A DNA stretch of 64,000 bases from Branchiostoma floridae (Eukaryota; Chordata; Leptocardii; Amphioxiformes; Branchiostomatidae). The translations under genes were made by a program, and so were the position numbers. Shown here piece by piece: positions 1-10,773 of the stretch. The stretch's first letter is position 1; every line of letters starts with the position of its first letter. The notes under the pieces are model-generated. The model was not told the origin of the DNA, did not search any database, and saw only the letters and a list, made by a program, of their open reading frames with translations. The stretch lies in the NCBI RefSeq assembly GCF_000003815.2, contig NC_049981.1, positions 7,277,518 through 7,341,517 on the forward strand, given 5' to 3'.

Positions 1-30
1 TACGACTTTTCAAAAGGCCAGTTCGTGGCA

Positions 31-75
31 TTAACGCTGGTTCACCTTTATCCGTGGAGTAACCTATATCCGTTA
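31..75. mobile_element. TTCACCTTTATCCG MITE, partial end
   Basis: TTAACGCTGGTTCACCTTTA followed by TCCGTGGAGTAACCTATATC. It is the first half of a local duplication: TACGACTTTTCAAAAGGCCA precedes both this and the copy at 174. Confidence 0.6.
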
Positions 76-173
76 CGGAGTAAAAACTTAATGCGAAAGT
101 CGGATCTTTCACTATGATTAATAATCAAGTATTCATCATTTTTTCTAGAGTCTACGACTTTTCAAAAGGCCAG

Positions 174-339
174 TTCTTGGCATTATAATGCTTGTTCATC
201 TTTATTCGTGGGGTAACCTATATCCGTTGTTTAAAACTAGAGGGTGTTTAGGGATAGCGTGTCGACGGAAGTTGGTTTCAAAGTGCTATATTTTGAAAAT
301 ACAGTTGTTTTGCAGTTTAAAACCACCGTCCGTCGTCCA

Positions 340-341
<2 letters not shown>
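174..341. mobile_element. TTCACCTTTATCCG MITE, truncated by a GT microsatellite
   Basis: Left end and interior (TTGAAAATACAGTTGTTTTG, then ACCACCGTCCGTCG) match the full copy at 33435 read backwards. The right end is replaced by a (GT)n tract. Confidence 0.65.
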
Positions 342-379
<38 letters not shown>

Positions 380-403
380 TTGTGTGTGTGTGTTTGCCGC
401 TGC
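342..403. repeat. (GT)n microsatellite
   Basis: About 27 GT units broken once by ATTT. Translations across it are low-complexity and not genes. Confidence 0.95.
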
Positions 404-936
404 TCGCGCGTATGTGTGCATGTTTGTGTGTGATATAGTTATCAAATACTAACAGTATTGTACATTATGATGATTCTACAGAATAAAAAGTATCGAAAAG
501 AGTGCTTTCGATATCACACAGTTGGTGCAATAAGGTTATATACGAAGCTATTCTTTTTTTTAGACCGGCGTGCTATTCAAATCAAATTCTATTTCTCAAC
601 AATTGCAACGACAGTACTAGGGTCTATATAACGTACAATATTTATAGGGAACAGCAACTACATACAATCTAGTGAAGTAAAAAGTACTAGTATGATGATC
701 AGAAAGTACATTGTTCAGTGTAAGTTTGTGTTTGGGATAATTTTGACAGAATCTCTTTTGCGTACCGAGATGTAAGAGAGTGGAGTCTGGACATGACATA
801 TGAACTTTATTGCACGACATTTGTACATGGTACAATGCATGGCAACGACTATTACACAAAGTACAAAATAGTTGTATAGAATAAGACATCTTAATTAACA
901 TAAAAAGAAGGGCTAACACATGTCTTTGATATAGTG
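404..936. other. No gene seen
   Basis: AT-rich, unique-looking sequence. A 100-codon minus-strand frame has no domain and poor composition. Confidence 0.5.
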
Positions 937-1240
937 TTACAATCGAGTTGGGCTATCATGAGTTTCATTATTCTTGCTAATAGAAAAGCAGTCTTTGATA
1001 TATTTGGCTATCTTGGCATCATGGGAGTTGTGGCATCTAAAGATATATACAAATCTGTCTGTAGCGTCGAGTCTCTTGACATCTGCTGTACTGGATTCGA
1101 GAAATGTGAATAGGTCATTACGTAAAATAGCGTATCTAGAACATTCCATTAAAAAGTGAAATTCATCTTCATGATATAAGGCCATGTTGATTTGATTATA
1201 TGGATGACATCCGCGCTCACACCAATTTTTGGCCGTTTCC
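937..1240 (-). mobile_element. LINE reverse-transcriptase C-terminal fragment
   Basis: On the minus strand a frame reads NWCERGCHPYNQINMALYHE, then DEFHFLMECSRYAILRNDLF, and later DRFVYIF and KIAKYIKDCFSI. This matches the Cys/His C-terminal region of CR1/jockey-type LINE ORF2 (the EDE.HFL.ECP.Y pattern). Upstream the frame runs through A/T-rich nonsense, so the insert is 5'-truncated. No host gene role. Confidence 0.65.
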
Positions 1241-1437
1241 AAAAAAAAAAAAGAAGTTTTCGACCACACAATAAATTGTGCAAAGCAGCTGTAAAATGGG
1301 CACAAATATTCCTTAGATTGAAAAAAAAAAGTATCAGAAAACAGATAACTAATGCCATAGAATGCCAAAATAAATCTCAAGTCAAAGAGTAAGATGTGAA
1401 AGGACAGAAAGAAAAAAAATCTAGCTATTGTTGATAG

Positions 1438-1525
1438 GGGAGGTACCAGTACAGAAAATTCAGGTGTAGGTCCCGTTCAGGTCCAGAGGATCATTTCCAG
1501 GTCCGGACCTGAACCTGATTGTCAG
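1438..1525. mobile_element. GTACCT-family MITE fragment
   Basis: GGTACCAGTACAG followed by CAGGTCCGGACCTGAACCTG, the inner palindrome of the hAT-type elements at 35146 and 52974. The ends are missing. Confidence 0.4.
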
Positions 1526-1889
1526 TGGAAACTTGAGAACTGGCAATGCTCAAAACAATGGCAATTGGTCAATTTTTCTACAAAGGAATCTGTTTGGTGG
1601 ATTATTGGACTCCCACTGGTATTCTAAAATCCCATCTCCATGTAATAAAGGCTGTATCTGTACCTTTGACCGTAGAAACTTGGTACAATTTACTATAAAA
1701 TCTACTTGACTTCACTCTTGTTGTCTTCTTGGCCCCCGGTTAGACCCCAAATGCCTGCCGACATAGTGTGTTCATTTTGTAATTGGCGAAACCTGTTACT
1801 CTGATCTTTTTCAGGTCTGTTTTTTTCGGATTGGTCCAAGAAGAAAAAAAATGTTTTGCACCCGTATGATGTACTGGTCCCTACACCTA

Positions 1890-2062
1890 ACTGTTGGTAT
1901 ACCATACTATGTGTGTTTAGTCCTATGTTCAACCTTCCTAGCCACTTTGATTTCATACTGAAGGCAACTTTTTTTTTGCCAAACTTTTTTTTTATTCGCT
2001 CGCTCGCATCAGTTTTGGAGTTCCCAGAGGATGTCATCCATATAATCAAATCAACATGGCCT
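1890..2062 (+). mobile_element. LINE fragment related to 937-1240 and 54660-54831
   Basis: Shares GATGTCATCCATATAATCAA and ATCAACATGGCC with the minus-strand LINE fragment at about 1183-1212, plus TTCGCTCGCTCGCATCAG with 54770. Only about 170 bp remains and a TAA follows the shared block. Confidence 0.55.
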
Positions 2063-2329
2063 AAGTAGAATGAAAATCTCTGCATTTGAATTTGCCTTGG
2101 GTATGATTATGTTCTTTGAAGATCGCAGTTTCGAGGAACCCTCCCCTTTCATCACATGATTTGTCCCCAGAGTTTTCCTACAGTGTAGCAGTCCCACTCA
2201 GTCTTCGAGGATCACACCCCCCCCCCATCATCACACGGTCTGTCCCTAGATTTTTCCTACAGTGTAGCAGTCCCAGTCAGTCTTCGCGTGCAAGCTTATC
2301 ACAACAACGGGCGTGCCGGACTAAACCGG

Positions 2330-3075
2330 ACTCCGCACAAGTTCACATACACACACGCCAACACTAAACCGCGTAAACACAAACTCAGCATCCCAGAAGT
2401 GCTCTTATTATCAAGTTAGTTCAAGCCAAAGAAATTCAAAATACTGTGTAAATGCATTTAAGTTCGCGGAGATTTAAGTTCGCGGTTGCGGGAAAATGGA
2501 CTTTTCGCGGTGGTTTTAATTTCGCGGTAGCACCATGCACTGTAGTCTCTTACTGTTATGGAAAAATGTTCGCGGTGGTTTTAAATTCGCGGTGAAGCGA
2601 CCGCCGCGAAAACCGCGAACATTAAACCACCGCGAAAGTTTCTGTATTTAGTACCCCTGAACAAAAGTCTCCAACATTTTTTTTGTCGAAAAATGTAGAA
2701 ATGTGGTAGATGTGGTGTCTAATTTCACATACACGCACACGAGCGCTTTAAACAACGTAATTAAACACAACCTCAGAACTGCAGAAATGCTCTTATTATC
2801 AAGTTAGTGCAAGCCAAAGAAATTCAAAATACTCCTGACCAAAAAATGTAGAAATCTTGTACATGTATATGTGGTGTCTAATTTCACACAAGTTCACGTA
2901 CACACACACGAGCGCTTTAAACAACGTTAACACAACCTCAGCTGCAGAAATGCTCTCGTTATCAAGTTAGTACAAGCCAAAGACATTCAAAATACCGACC
3001 CTTATCACAAGTATCCAATATTTTTGTCGTTGTTGAGAAATACAGAAATGTGGTAAATTTAGTGTCTTATTTCAC
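2330..3075. repeat. Degenerate tandem repeat, about 165-bp unit, three copies
   Basis: TCAAGTTAGTNCAAGCCAAAGA recurs at 2411, 2799 and 2962; CACACGAGCGCTTTAAACAA recurs between. The first interval is longer only because a CGCGGTGG MITE is inserted in it. Confidence 0.8.
2441..2653. mobile_element. CGCGGTGG palindromic MITE, copy 1
   Basis: About 210 bp. One end reads ACTGTGTAAATGCATTTAAG, the other AAACTTTCGCGGTGG inverted. The interior repeats GTTCGCGGTGGTTTTAA on both strands with a central GCACCATGCACTGTAGTCTC block. It sits inside a tandem repeat array and splits the first unit. Copies 2-4 end in TACTGTAAATG, with TA at each border, so a Tc1/mariner-type MITE is likely. Confidence 0.75.
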
Positions 3076-3082
3076 ACAAATT

Positions 3083-3140
3083 AATTATGCAAATATGGTT
3101 CTCATTTGCATAAATCATATTAGTTGATCATCTCGTCCTC
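3083..3140. repeat. Octamer-bearing direct repeat, copy 1
   Basis: TTATGCAAATATGGTTCTCATTTGCATAAATCA-like block followed by GTTGATCATCTC. It has one ATGCAAAT (3087-3094) and one inverted ATTTGCAT (3104-3111). Confidence 0.7.
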
Positions 3141-3625
3141 ATAAAAAGACGACGATCGTATCTTAAGAAAGAAGACCATACTAACGTTAAGTCGGACGAC
3201 TAACTCCGCTGACATGACCCTATCGGAACAAATGTACCCCCTTTTGCAGCTTCTAAATCACGAGTCAAGTGAAGAGTATATAATATATAACATTAGGTCA
3301 CTGGGCAAAGTACGGGTCCATGTAAACCGCAAACCAAGATATATTTACAAACGTTAACAAACATAGCATACTAGTTGGAATGCGCTAAGCTAATACATGG
3401 CGCTTGTCTTGCTTTGTGGTTAAAATGGCAGAGCATTTCTTTCAGGTTTCTTCTCTTTTCAGTAATAAATACGTATACTAATGGCCTTTTAGTCTACAGA
3501 AGTACAAATTCCTGTGGCAGAAAAGTAGAAGTTGTTTGTCTAAAAGACAACTAGAGTTCCACGACCCCGTACCTTCGCCAAATGATCCTAACCTTTACAA
3601 CTGCTGTATCAATTGTGTTACTCAT
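3141..3625. other. Between octamer repeats, no gene
   Basis: Non-coding, AT-rich; AGAAAGAAGNCNNTACTAA-like words echo the sequence after the second octamer repeat, so the duplicated block may be longer than the octamer core. Confidence 0.4.
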
Positions 3626-3684
3626 TAGTTATGCAAATATGTTTCTTATTTGCATAAATCATATCAGTTGATCATCTCCTCCAC
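3626..3684. repeat. Octamer-bearing direct repeat, copy 2
   Basis: Repeats the block at 3083 with few changes: ATGCAAAT at 3631-3638, ATTTGCAT at 3648-3655, then CAGTTGATCATCTCCTCC. A further ATTTGCAT is at 3766-3773. Confidence 0.7.
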
Positions 3685-4037
3685 CGGACAACAGACGTAC
3701 ACAATCTATGTTAAGAAAGAAGGATTTTATCGCTTTTTCTGATAATTTATGTCAATGAGGATCTAATTTGCATAATCAATGTTCGACGCTGTTCTGTGAG
3801 AAGGACAAGTTTGTCCTCATCTAACTCCTTTAGACCTTATTTGGCAAACTTCTGTATTCGAGGGGGCTCTGCCATAACTAGGTTTCAAAACCACCCGGAC
3901 GTTTGTATAGAGAGAACGGCAAAACAGCTTGTATATGAATGTGTCAAAAGCCAAAAAAAAAAACGAGCAGCCCGCGTTGTAGTAGGCTTTAACAGATCCA
4001 TATGTCGATGGAAAAATGTGTCTAGTAGACTAAACGA

Positions 4038-4229
4038 TACTGTAAATGCAGAAACTTTCTCTGTGGTTTAATGTTCGCGGTTTTCGCGGTGGTCGCGAAC
4101 TTAAAACCACCGCGAACATTTTTCCATGGCAGTAAGAGACTATTGTGCATGGTGCTACCGCGAATTTAAAACCACCGCGAAAAGTCCATTCTCAGAAATT
4201 CTCCGCGAACTTAAATGCATTTACAGTAT
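4038..4229. mobile_element. CGCGGTGG palindromic MITE, copy 2
   Basis: TACTGTAAATGCAGAAACTT at the left end and TTAAATGCATTTACAGTA at the right, with TA at both borders. It has the same interior as the copy at 2441 in the opposite orientation. Confidence 0.8.
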
Positions 4230-5329
4230 GCCATAGTTGAGAATAGCCAGCCAAAGGAATGCAGTACAAGTTTCAAAGTGTAAATTGTCTATTGGGCAAA
4301 ATTCTACTATTTTTCTATCAACCCATAGAGTTCGGAAAAGACTACATGTTATAAGGTATATAAACCCGCTGAGGTAGAAACTGGAATGTCAAGTGGACCA
4401 CTTGGCGCTCGCCCCCCTCCCCAACCCTCAGTCTCAATTGTCTCGTGCCGCTTTTGTTGATGTTCAGGGCGGAAGAACTGTAGTGGCCCTGAGACGACAT
4501 GCCTTTCTTCAAGATGTAAACATTAAGAAAGCAGTCTTGATGGCGCTACCGCACTGAGCGCGCTTCATTGTAAAAACTTCCGGAAGGAGTGACGATACCA
4601 ACATTTTCGCGCAAACATTCTCGATACGATATCTGTGTTTTCCTGATAGGGAAATATATTGTTTTTGCTGGTGTGTTCTTTTTATTTCTTCTTCTTCATG
4701 TCTAGGACCAATCAGAGCGTCATAGTATATCAGATCACCTCGTTATTTTGTATTGTTGTTGTTCTGTCCAACGCTCCGTCCTTTTTGTGTTTATTTCCAA
4801 ATCTTCTGGTTAATTCAGCACTTTGGCTCACATTTTATTTCTTTTTGCTTTTTTGACCTTTTTAATGTCTTTTTTTATGTCTGGCCTTTAAAGAGTGGTG
4901 AAATTTAAACCAGCATAAACCTTTTAGAAAAATTGCTAAAACACCTTTCATCTGCTTGGATCGACCATTTTTTATTATTTGTTCAAGAAACGAATGGTGA
5001 TGTCCGTCTCAGGTTTGTTTTACAGATGTCTTTTTCTACATTGTGTAGCTTTCTGTTGTATGTTCTCTGTTCCTCTTTTGCCATATGTCGTTCAAAAATT
5101 TGAAAAAGGCAACCCAGATATTTAAATTGATATAAAACCGCATAATTTTATACTTCTTTTAGCCTTGGCGCTAAAGGCACTAAACATGACTTTCCTTACT
5201 CAGGTAGCTGACTTCGGTTGGTGAGGTGAAGGCGGTACAAGAAAAGGGTTCCACCTTCCAATATCGTATCCCAGACACAATGGATAAAAACAACCCACGG
5301 CCCCTATGGCCTTAAAAGGCTATGGGACT
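4230..5329. other. No gene seen
   Basis: T-rich stretch at 4640-5060 and a GC-richer patch at 4400-4620. No supported frame, no recognised element. Confidence 0.5.
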
Positions 5330-5820
5330 ACCTTCACAAACCTGTCCAAGACGACCACCCGGGGGACTGGGCAGAAGCCGTCGATTTGGCCAGGTGGTCG
5401 GTTAGCAGAGTATCGACTCACAACATGCCCGATGTATCCTATAAATGCTTTCCGTTGTGTTTAATGGCAAATAGCAAGCACACGTATGTGCATCCGCCGC
5501 TATTTCTCTTTTGAACATAACATCGTAATGCTAGTCAAAATCCGACGCAAGCTGGCAGAAATTCAGCACAAAATTGCGCTAGTTATCATTGAAACTCGAC
5601 GATAACTCAAGATTTGAAAATGACGTGGTCGTTATGGGCAGGGATTTGGTCCCCATTTTTGGCGTCGGTCGTGGTCGCTTTGGTCAGGTGGTCGTTGTGA
5701 AGCGGTCGCTTAATGCTTACGTCAATGGGGAAATTTTCGGGACCAAGAAAAATCGATCGGTCGTAATGGCCAGGTGGTCGCTAAGAAGAGGTGGTCGCTT
5801 GGGCAGGTTTGACTGTACTT
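5330..5820. mobile_element. GGTGGTCG / GGTTTGACTGTA dispersed repeat, copy 1
   Basis: Several CCAGGTGGTCG motifs on both strands and the terminal CAGGTTTGACTGTACTTT. Other copies at 23480, 30725, 45713 and 62757. The family appears to have inverted AGTCAAACCT...AGGTTTGACT ends. Confidence 0.55.
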
Positions 5821-6140
5821 TACTATTCTTCTTGAAACATATACATTCGACTATGCTCAACTCTACTCTTTTGTCGAGCTTTCTATTTTACCCAATTTTC
5901 TTCATGTCCGCCTGCCATGAAACGTTGCCTTCCTCAATATTGAGAGCATTTCATCGTAATACTAGGTTTTCCTCTGGTTGGCTTACGAGTGTCAAAGTCC
6001 TTGTACAGCAACTGCTTCTTCCAGCCGCTAAACTATGAAACTTTCTCGATGACAACTATATCTTTAAGCCTTCAAAACTAGTGTCCATCGCTATCTCCTA
6101 GACTTCCACCATCCGTCAACTTTGTCCATTGCCTAGAAAT

Positions 6141-6279
6141 GTAATCTCCAAGCAGATCCTACGATGGCATAAAGTGTGCATTTGCCATCACGGTAGAGAA
6201 ACACACTCCTAAGCCGGCTTCACTCCTCAACCAGCTTTTGACTATCTTATAGCTACCGTAGGATCTGCTTGGAGATTAT
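6141..6279. mobile_element. Palindromic MITE with GTAATCTCCAAGCAGATCCTA ends, copy 1
   Basis: Left GTAATCTCCAAGCAGATCCT, right AGGATCTGCTTGGAGATTAT, with CCGGCTTCACTCCT in the middle. 139 bp, and nearly the whole length can pair. Confidence 0.72.
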
Positions 6280-6336
6280 AGCATTGAACAAACCCGCTAA
6301 AAAACGACTAACGTGCGTCAAAAACCATTCGGCGCC

Positions 6337-6356
6337 GAACCTCTGCTTGGAGAGTA
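6337..6356. mobile_element. Half-end of the CTCTCCAAGCAGAGGTT MITE
   Basis: CGAACCTCTGCTTGGAGAGT, the inverse of the left end at 57466. Confidence 0.45.
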
Positions 6357-6579
6357 GCTGAACGGTTGGTTCAACCTGGGTTGAACGGTGTCCATCCAGT
6401 CGAAAGGGGGGCCTTCAGAATCGACCAATCAGAAGCTAGCCACTTGTCTGGTTGGAAAGCCGAAAGGTCAGTCGGGAAGGCGTCACGAGTGTGGGCGGAT
6501 GTACTCAGTAACTACTTCACGGCGTCAGCCTTATCTTCAAACCGTCCGACCATTGTTGGTTCGAGTTGTGCAAAGTGCG

Positions 6580-6905
6580 CCACCGTTTTGATAGGGGGAC
6601 CGCTTTTATTTTTAAGGGGGGAGGGGGGTATTGTTTAATGAAGACTTTCTCTGTAAAATAATGTCCAAATGGGCTAAGTACAGATGATCACGCGAACTAA
6701 TAAATACAACGTTTTGATAGGGGGGCCGCTTTTTTTCTTAAGGGGGAGGGGGTATTGTTTAACGACGACTTTTTATTGTAAAATAATGTCCCAATGGGCT
6801 AAGTATAGATGGTCAGCGAACTAATGAATACAACGTTTTGATAGGGGGACCGCTTTTATTTTTATGGGGAACCGGGTATATACCGAACTAACGAATACGA
6901 CGGTA
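6580..6905. repeat. Tandem repeat, 124-127 bp unit, 2.5 copies
   Basis: GTTTTGATAGGGGGACCGCT starts at 6584, 6711 and 6835, each followed by a G-rich tract and AAATGGGCTAAGTA-like sequence. Confidence 0.85.
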
Positions 6906-8040
6906 CTGTTTGTATTACTTTTTTAGCCAAGCTCATAATCGATATCATATGCAGACCAATCAAATCAAGAAATTTAAAACTTATCTTTTCTTAAATATGA
7001 TTCCTATGACATGTTCTAATAGTCGTATCTTCGAACCAGCGGCCACTGTTGTTTTTTTTTTCGAGTTGTGCGAAGAGCATTATTTTGGGGCGCGTTTAGA
7101 TAGGAAAGGGTCACTTTTTTTTTTACAGTGAAATGGAAGAGGCCTAGGCTTTTTTGTAAGACTTTTGTCGTAACGCCTTGTCCCTACAAGCCAAGTAGAT
7201 TTTTCCACACCTGACAACTAGAGACTATGCAAAGAATGCAGACATACATAGAATGTTTGTATTTCTATACATTGTAAAATCGACACTCTGTCAATGTGTT
7301 CTGCTCGTGTTTAGAGAAAAACAAAAAGAACCATGGTAAAACTTCTTACGTAGCGTCGTCCCGCAACACAACATCTGCTTAGAGATTACAGTACTAGTCG
7401 TCGGAAACGATTACAGTTTGCGACACAACATTTTGATAAGACGAAATGGCCGGTACAGCTCCAGACTATATCAAACAGAACGATATCTAGATACAGTTAA
7501 CGTTGTGACGCCGTCTCGTCGCTGTAGCAAATAGTGGCAAGTGCACTTATGTTCCACAAGGGCATGTGACGTCATACAAGTCTATGAAGACTTCCAATTT
7601 GGCCCAGGACCAAAGGGGATTTTTATTTTACTCGCGTAATAGTCCAGACTGTTTGGTCCTTATCGTTTAGATTTCGTATTTGCCGTATCGCGCCAATGTA
7701 AATTTGAGGAGAAAGCTTTAGTCTATGCAGTATGGATCTAAATGGAAACGGTGTAATCGCTAGGTGTCGTTGTTGTGAGATTCTCAAGTTCACGTATCTA
7801 AAGGTACTGCACTATCCCCTATCCAATTACAATAACAACAAACAAAGCTGATATGGACATATGGGGTAATTGATTAATTCATTGATTAATTGATCACTTA
7901 ATGAGTTGGTTGATGGGTAGATTTTAAAGATATGATATTGAGCCCTATTTCCGATGTAATATTTTGATTTTCATACTTTCGTGCATTTCAACATTCAAAT
8001 TTAAACACTAGAAATTTTTACTCGTATATTTGGGCCCCTC
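6906..8040. other. No gene seen
   Basis: Non-coding. TTGATTAATTCATTGATTAATTGATCA-like A/T repeat near 7868-7895 is the only structure noted. Confidence 0.5.
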
Positions 8041-8046
8041 AGCACA

Positions 8047-8150
8047 AGTGTGTGTATGTGCGTGCGTGCGCGCACGCGTTCGTGTTGCGTGCGCGCGTGT
8101 TCGTATCAGTGTGCTTGCGCGCATTCGCGTGTGTGCTTTTTTACCGTTTG
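8047..8150. repeat. Alternating purine-pyrimidine tract (TG/CG), Z-DNA prone
   Basis: About 100 bp of TGTGTG, TGCGTGCGTGCGCGCACGCG and similar words; nearly all steps alternate purine and pyrimidine. Confidence 0.85.
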
Positions 8151-8542
8151 TTCTGAACATGCCGTGGCCATGGATTTTGAGTGACAGACATATCTAGCTG
8201 TTGAACCCAGGAAGAAGTGATCTAAAGTCTTTCTCCCTACCCCGCCATCGTGTCTGTATAATTACGGTATTGTCGATAACGGTACAGGAAGCCGAGGCGA
8301 GGCGGAGACAAACTCACAGACAAATTGTCGCACTGCCGTCTCCAGTGTCAGCGTAGGGCCGACACAGCCGAAGTAAGATTGTCTTGTCGCTTACAAGTAT
8401 CGAATTTGCCATCAAAGTCACCATGAACTGCGTCGGACAGACTGTCCTTACAGTTACTAGTAGTTACACAGGAATTAAGGAGAGTCCACTACAAGCACGG
8501 ATAGGGGTGGGACTCGGGTAACAAAAAGAAGAAGACAAAGGG

Positions 8543-8757
8543 TATTCTGTAAGTGCAGAAATGTTCGCGGTGGATTAATGTTCGCGGTTTTCGTGGCGGC
8601 CGCTTCACCGCGAATTTAAAACCACCGCGAATATTTTTCCATAACAGTAAGAGACTACAGTGCATGGTGCTACCGCGAAATTAAAACCACCGCGAAAAGT
8701 CCATTTTTCCGCTACCGCGAAATTAAATCCCCGCGAACTTAAATGCATTTACAGTAG
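8543..8757. mobile_element. CGCGGTGG palindromic MITE, copy 3
   Basis: Left end TATTCTGTAAGTGCAGAAAT, right end TTAAATGCATTTACAGTA. The right flank GTACCCCTGTCACAT resembles the tandem repeat that hosts copy 1, so the insertion site may have been another unit of that repeat. Confidence 0.78.
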
Positions 8758-9440
8758 TACCCCTGTCACATATTATCCACTATCTTCGGGCGTATCGATG
8801 GAAGATCGGCCATATTTAAGATCGACAGAGGGTTGCGCGTATTTTTCACCTGAAAACCGTCCTTGTTACATATAAGCCATACTTTGTACCTTGTACAATT
8901 GTTCTGTTGTGCAATAAAGTTATTATTGTATAAGCGAGACTCGGGCGATTGCCGCAAAATCGTCGTCCGATCGATTTTCGCCAAATCTGACAGGGGTAGT
9001 ATACCACTGTTTTACGTCGTTTACATTAGCCATCGGGTATGATCTTACAATAAAGTTATTGACATTAGAATTGATATGAAAAAAATGTATTTTTGGTTAC
9101 GTTATTTCAGCAATTATGCGCGCCCTTGGCGAAGCCTGCGCATGGGCTACCATCATCACCAGAAATAATTAATTGTAATAGCCTTTATTGCACATTCATG
9201 CCCTATCGGGCTAAGTACAGGCATATAGATACAAAGGGTAGTAATGCAGTAAACATGGTTTCTAAGACTAATCTAAAACATAAATTCTAAAACTATTCTA
9301 ATACATTTGTTCGGCTTCTTCTCGTTTCTTAGTTATGTTAAATATGTAGCTTGAGATGTGTTTGTATAATGTCGTTTGATCAAAGCTCATAAGAAAAATG
9401 AATTTTTCAACACTAGACATATATTCAAAGCGAGGGAACT
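8758..9440. other. No gene; possible LINE tails
   Basis: CAATAAAGTTATT occurs at about 8910 and 9050, and TTTATTGCACATTCATGCCC near 9184 resembles TTTATTGCAAACTCATGTCC near 57869. These look like ends of retroposed elements, but too little remains to classify. Confidence 0.35.
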
Positions 9441-9469
9441 TATAATAATAATAATAATAATAATAATAG
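9441..9469. repeat. (TAA)n microsatellite
   Basis: About nine ATA/TAA units. Confidence 0.9.
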
Positions 9470-10439
9470 AAGAATACGGTCTCACTTCGCTGGTAAATTA
9501 TTCAAAATTACATACATTTTAGCGAACAACTATACTAAGGAGACCTATAGATATAAGTGGAAAATGAAATACCCAGGCGAGCTTTAGACAGATTGTTTCT
9601 TGAGCTGGGAAATTAATATCTATAGACCCCAGGGGTAGCGTCGGGAAAAAGGATAAACCCGCGACACTCATCTGCGTCGATAAATTTGTCAGAAGTGAAA
9701 GCGCGTTCCTCAGGCGGCGTTTGCAGACGACAATCTCTGTCAGTTGGCGACAAGTTCCCGCCAAAGCGATCAACTAGAAACTGGAGACCAATTTGTCTAA
9801 ATTTCTTCAGATTCGTGCCTTCTTCTTCTTTTTTTCTCCAATGTAGGCAAAAATACTTTTGTCATTATTGGTGGAGTTGCGCTTTTCTGTCTTGCTCACT
9901 TATTGGAGATTCCACATGCGTCGTTGCCATGGTAACAAAACGCAAAAGATCGTGCGAAGGAAGAATATTGAAAAAAAGAGCGTACAATGGTCGTCATACT
10001 TTGATAGGGTTCAAAAATATGGGATCTAGTAGGAAAAAAAAACACACATATTTTTGGTTATCGTATCATTGAAAGTCGGTGCCGATGCGTTTAGCGGTGA
10101 CTTCCAAGCAGATGTTAGGAGGTAGAGACTGCAAAACTCCTCCGGTTGTTCGGGCAACACAATTCTACCGTTTTGCAAAAAGATCGAATAAGACATTGTT
10201 CACCATCCCGTCATACTCTGACTTAGACAAACGTTTCCAGTGACCCCAGATTTCAAAAGAAAAGTTTTCATGACATGTTTGACTTTTCTGAATGCATTTC
10301 TAGCCGTAGGGGTGATGTTAGGTAAATACAACAGCCTCTACTTTTGTCACGCGTTGATTTATTTGCTAAAATGTTACCAGACATACGCTGAGAACCGAAT
10401 TGGTAAGAAGTAGAGTTTTTGATATTTTTGAGCGTTTTT
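9470..10439. other. Sequence upstream of the Smad6/7 promoter, no gene
   Basis: AT-rich, apparently low in repeats. It may hold distal promoter elements; nothing specific could be supported. Confidence 0.45.
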
Positions 10440-10533
10440 AATGATTTGAATCCTTCCGAGGGAGTGCAGTCGGTTTGGCGTGACAGCCGGTGGCCGGTAA
10501 TGTGATCTGTTATTTGCGCACCCATCGGCGGAG

Positions 10534-10543
10534 CGCGCCAAAA
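10534..10543 (-). promoter_or_regulatory. E2F-like site next to the distal Smad element
   Basis: The minus strand reads TTTTGGCGCG, matching the E2F core TTTSSCGC. It lies one base from the distal Smad palindrome. Smad/E2F composite sites are known in vertebrates (the c-Myc TGF-beta inhibitory element); function here is inference. Confidence 0.4.
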
Positions 10544-10544
10544 C

Positions 10545-10552
10545 GTCTAGAC
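10545..10552. promoter_or_regulatory. Palindromic Smad-binding element GTCTAGAC (distal)
   Basis: Perfect 8-bp palindrome that joins two GTCT/AGAC half-sites, 463 bp before the Smad6/7 ATG. The same octamer is the established Smad3/Smad4 site in the mammalian Smad7 promoter. It sits one base from an E2F-like motif. Confidence 0.8.
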
Positions 10553-10570
10553 GCGCTGCCGCCGCACGGA

Positions 10571-10578
10571 CCAATCAG
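10571..10578 (+). promoter_or_regulatory. CCAAT box (CCAATCAG)
   Basis: Canonical NF-Y site CCAATCAG in the GC-rich block, between the two Smad palindromes. This is a usual core element of TATA-less promoters and suggests transcription starts some 60-100 bp downstream. Confidence 0.5.
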
Positions 10579-10630
10579 CGCGCAGCTCCCCGCCATCAGG
10601 ACGGCTGCAAATTGGGGCCGTGTTTTCGGT

Positions 10631-10638
10631 GTCTAGAC
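10631..10638. promoter_or_regulatory. Palindromic Smad-binding element GTCTAGAC (proximal)
   Basis: A second perfect copy of the octamer, 86 bp downstream of the first and 377 bp before the ATG. It may lie in the 5' leader or just upstream of the transcription start. Confidence 0.78.
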
Positions 10639-10773
10639 ACTCCGCAGCAGTGGAGGCAAAATCCAGCCCGGTACCGCGTCGCTTTCGTGCCTCCTGTAGT
10701 CGGATTCGAACCCAACATCCCAGGATTTTGGCACCCATCGATGCCTTAGGAAGTTGTCTGTACGGGTCTGTCG

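Noticed and set aside
188-438. Val/Cys-repeat proteins across the GT tract
   Set aside because: Translation of a microsatellite.
10697-10725. B-box-like GGTTCGAATCC (minus strand) in the Smad6/7 leader
   Set aside because: No matching A box and the T-stem does not pair; a chance match rather than a tRNA gene.
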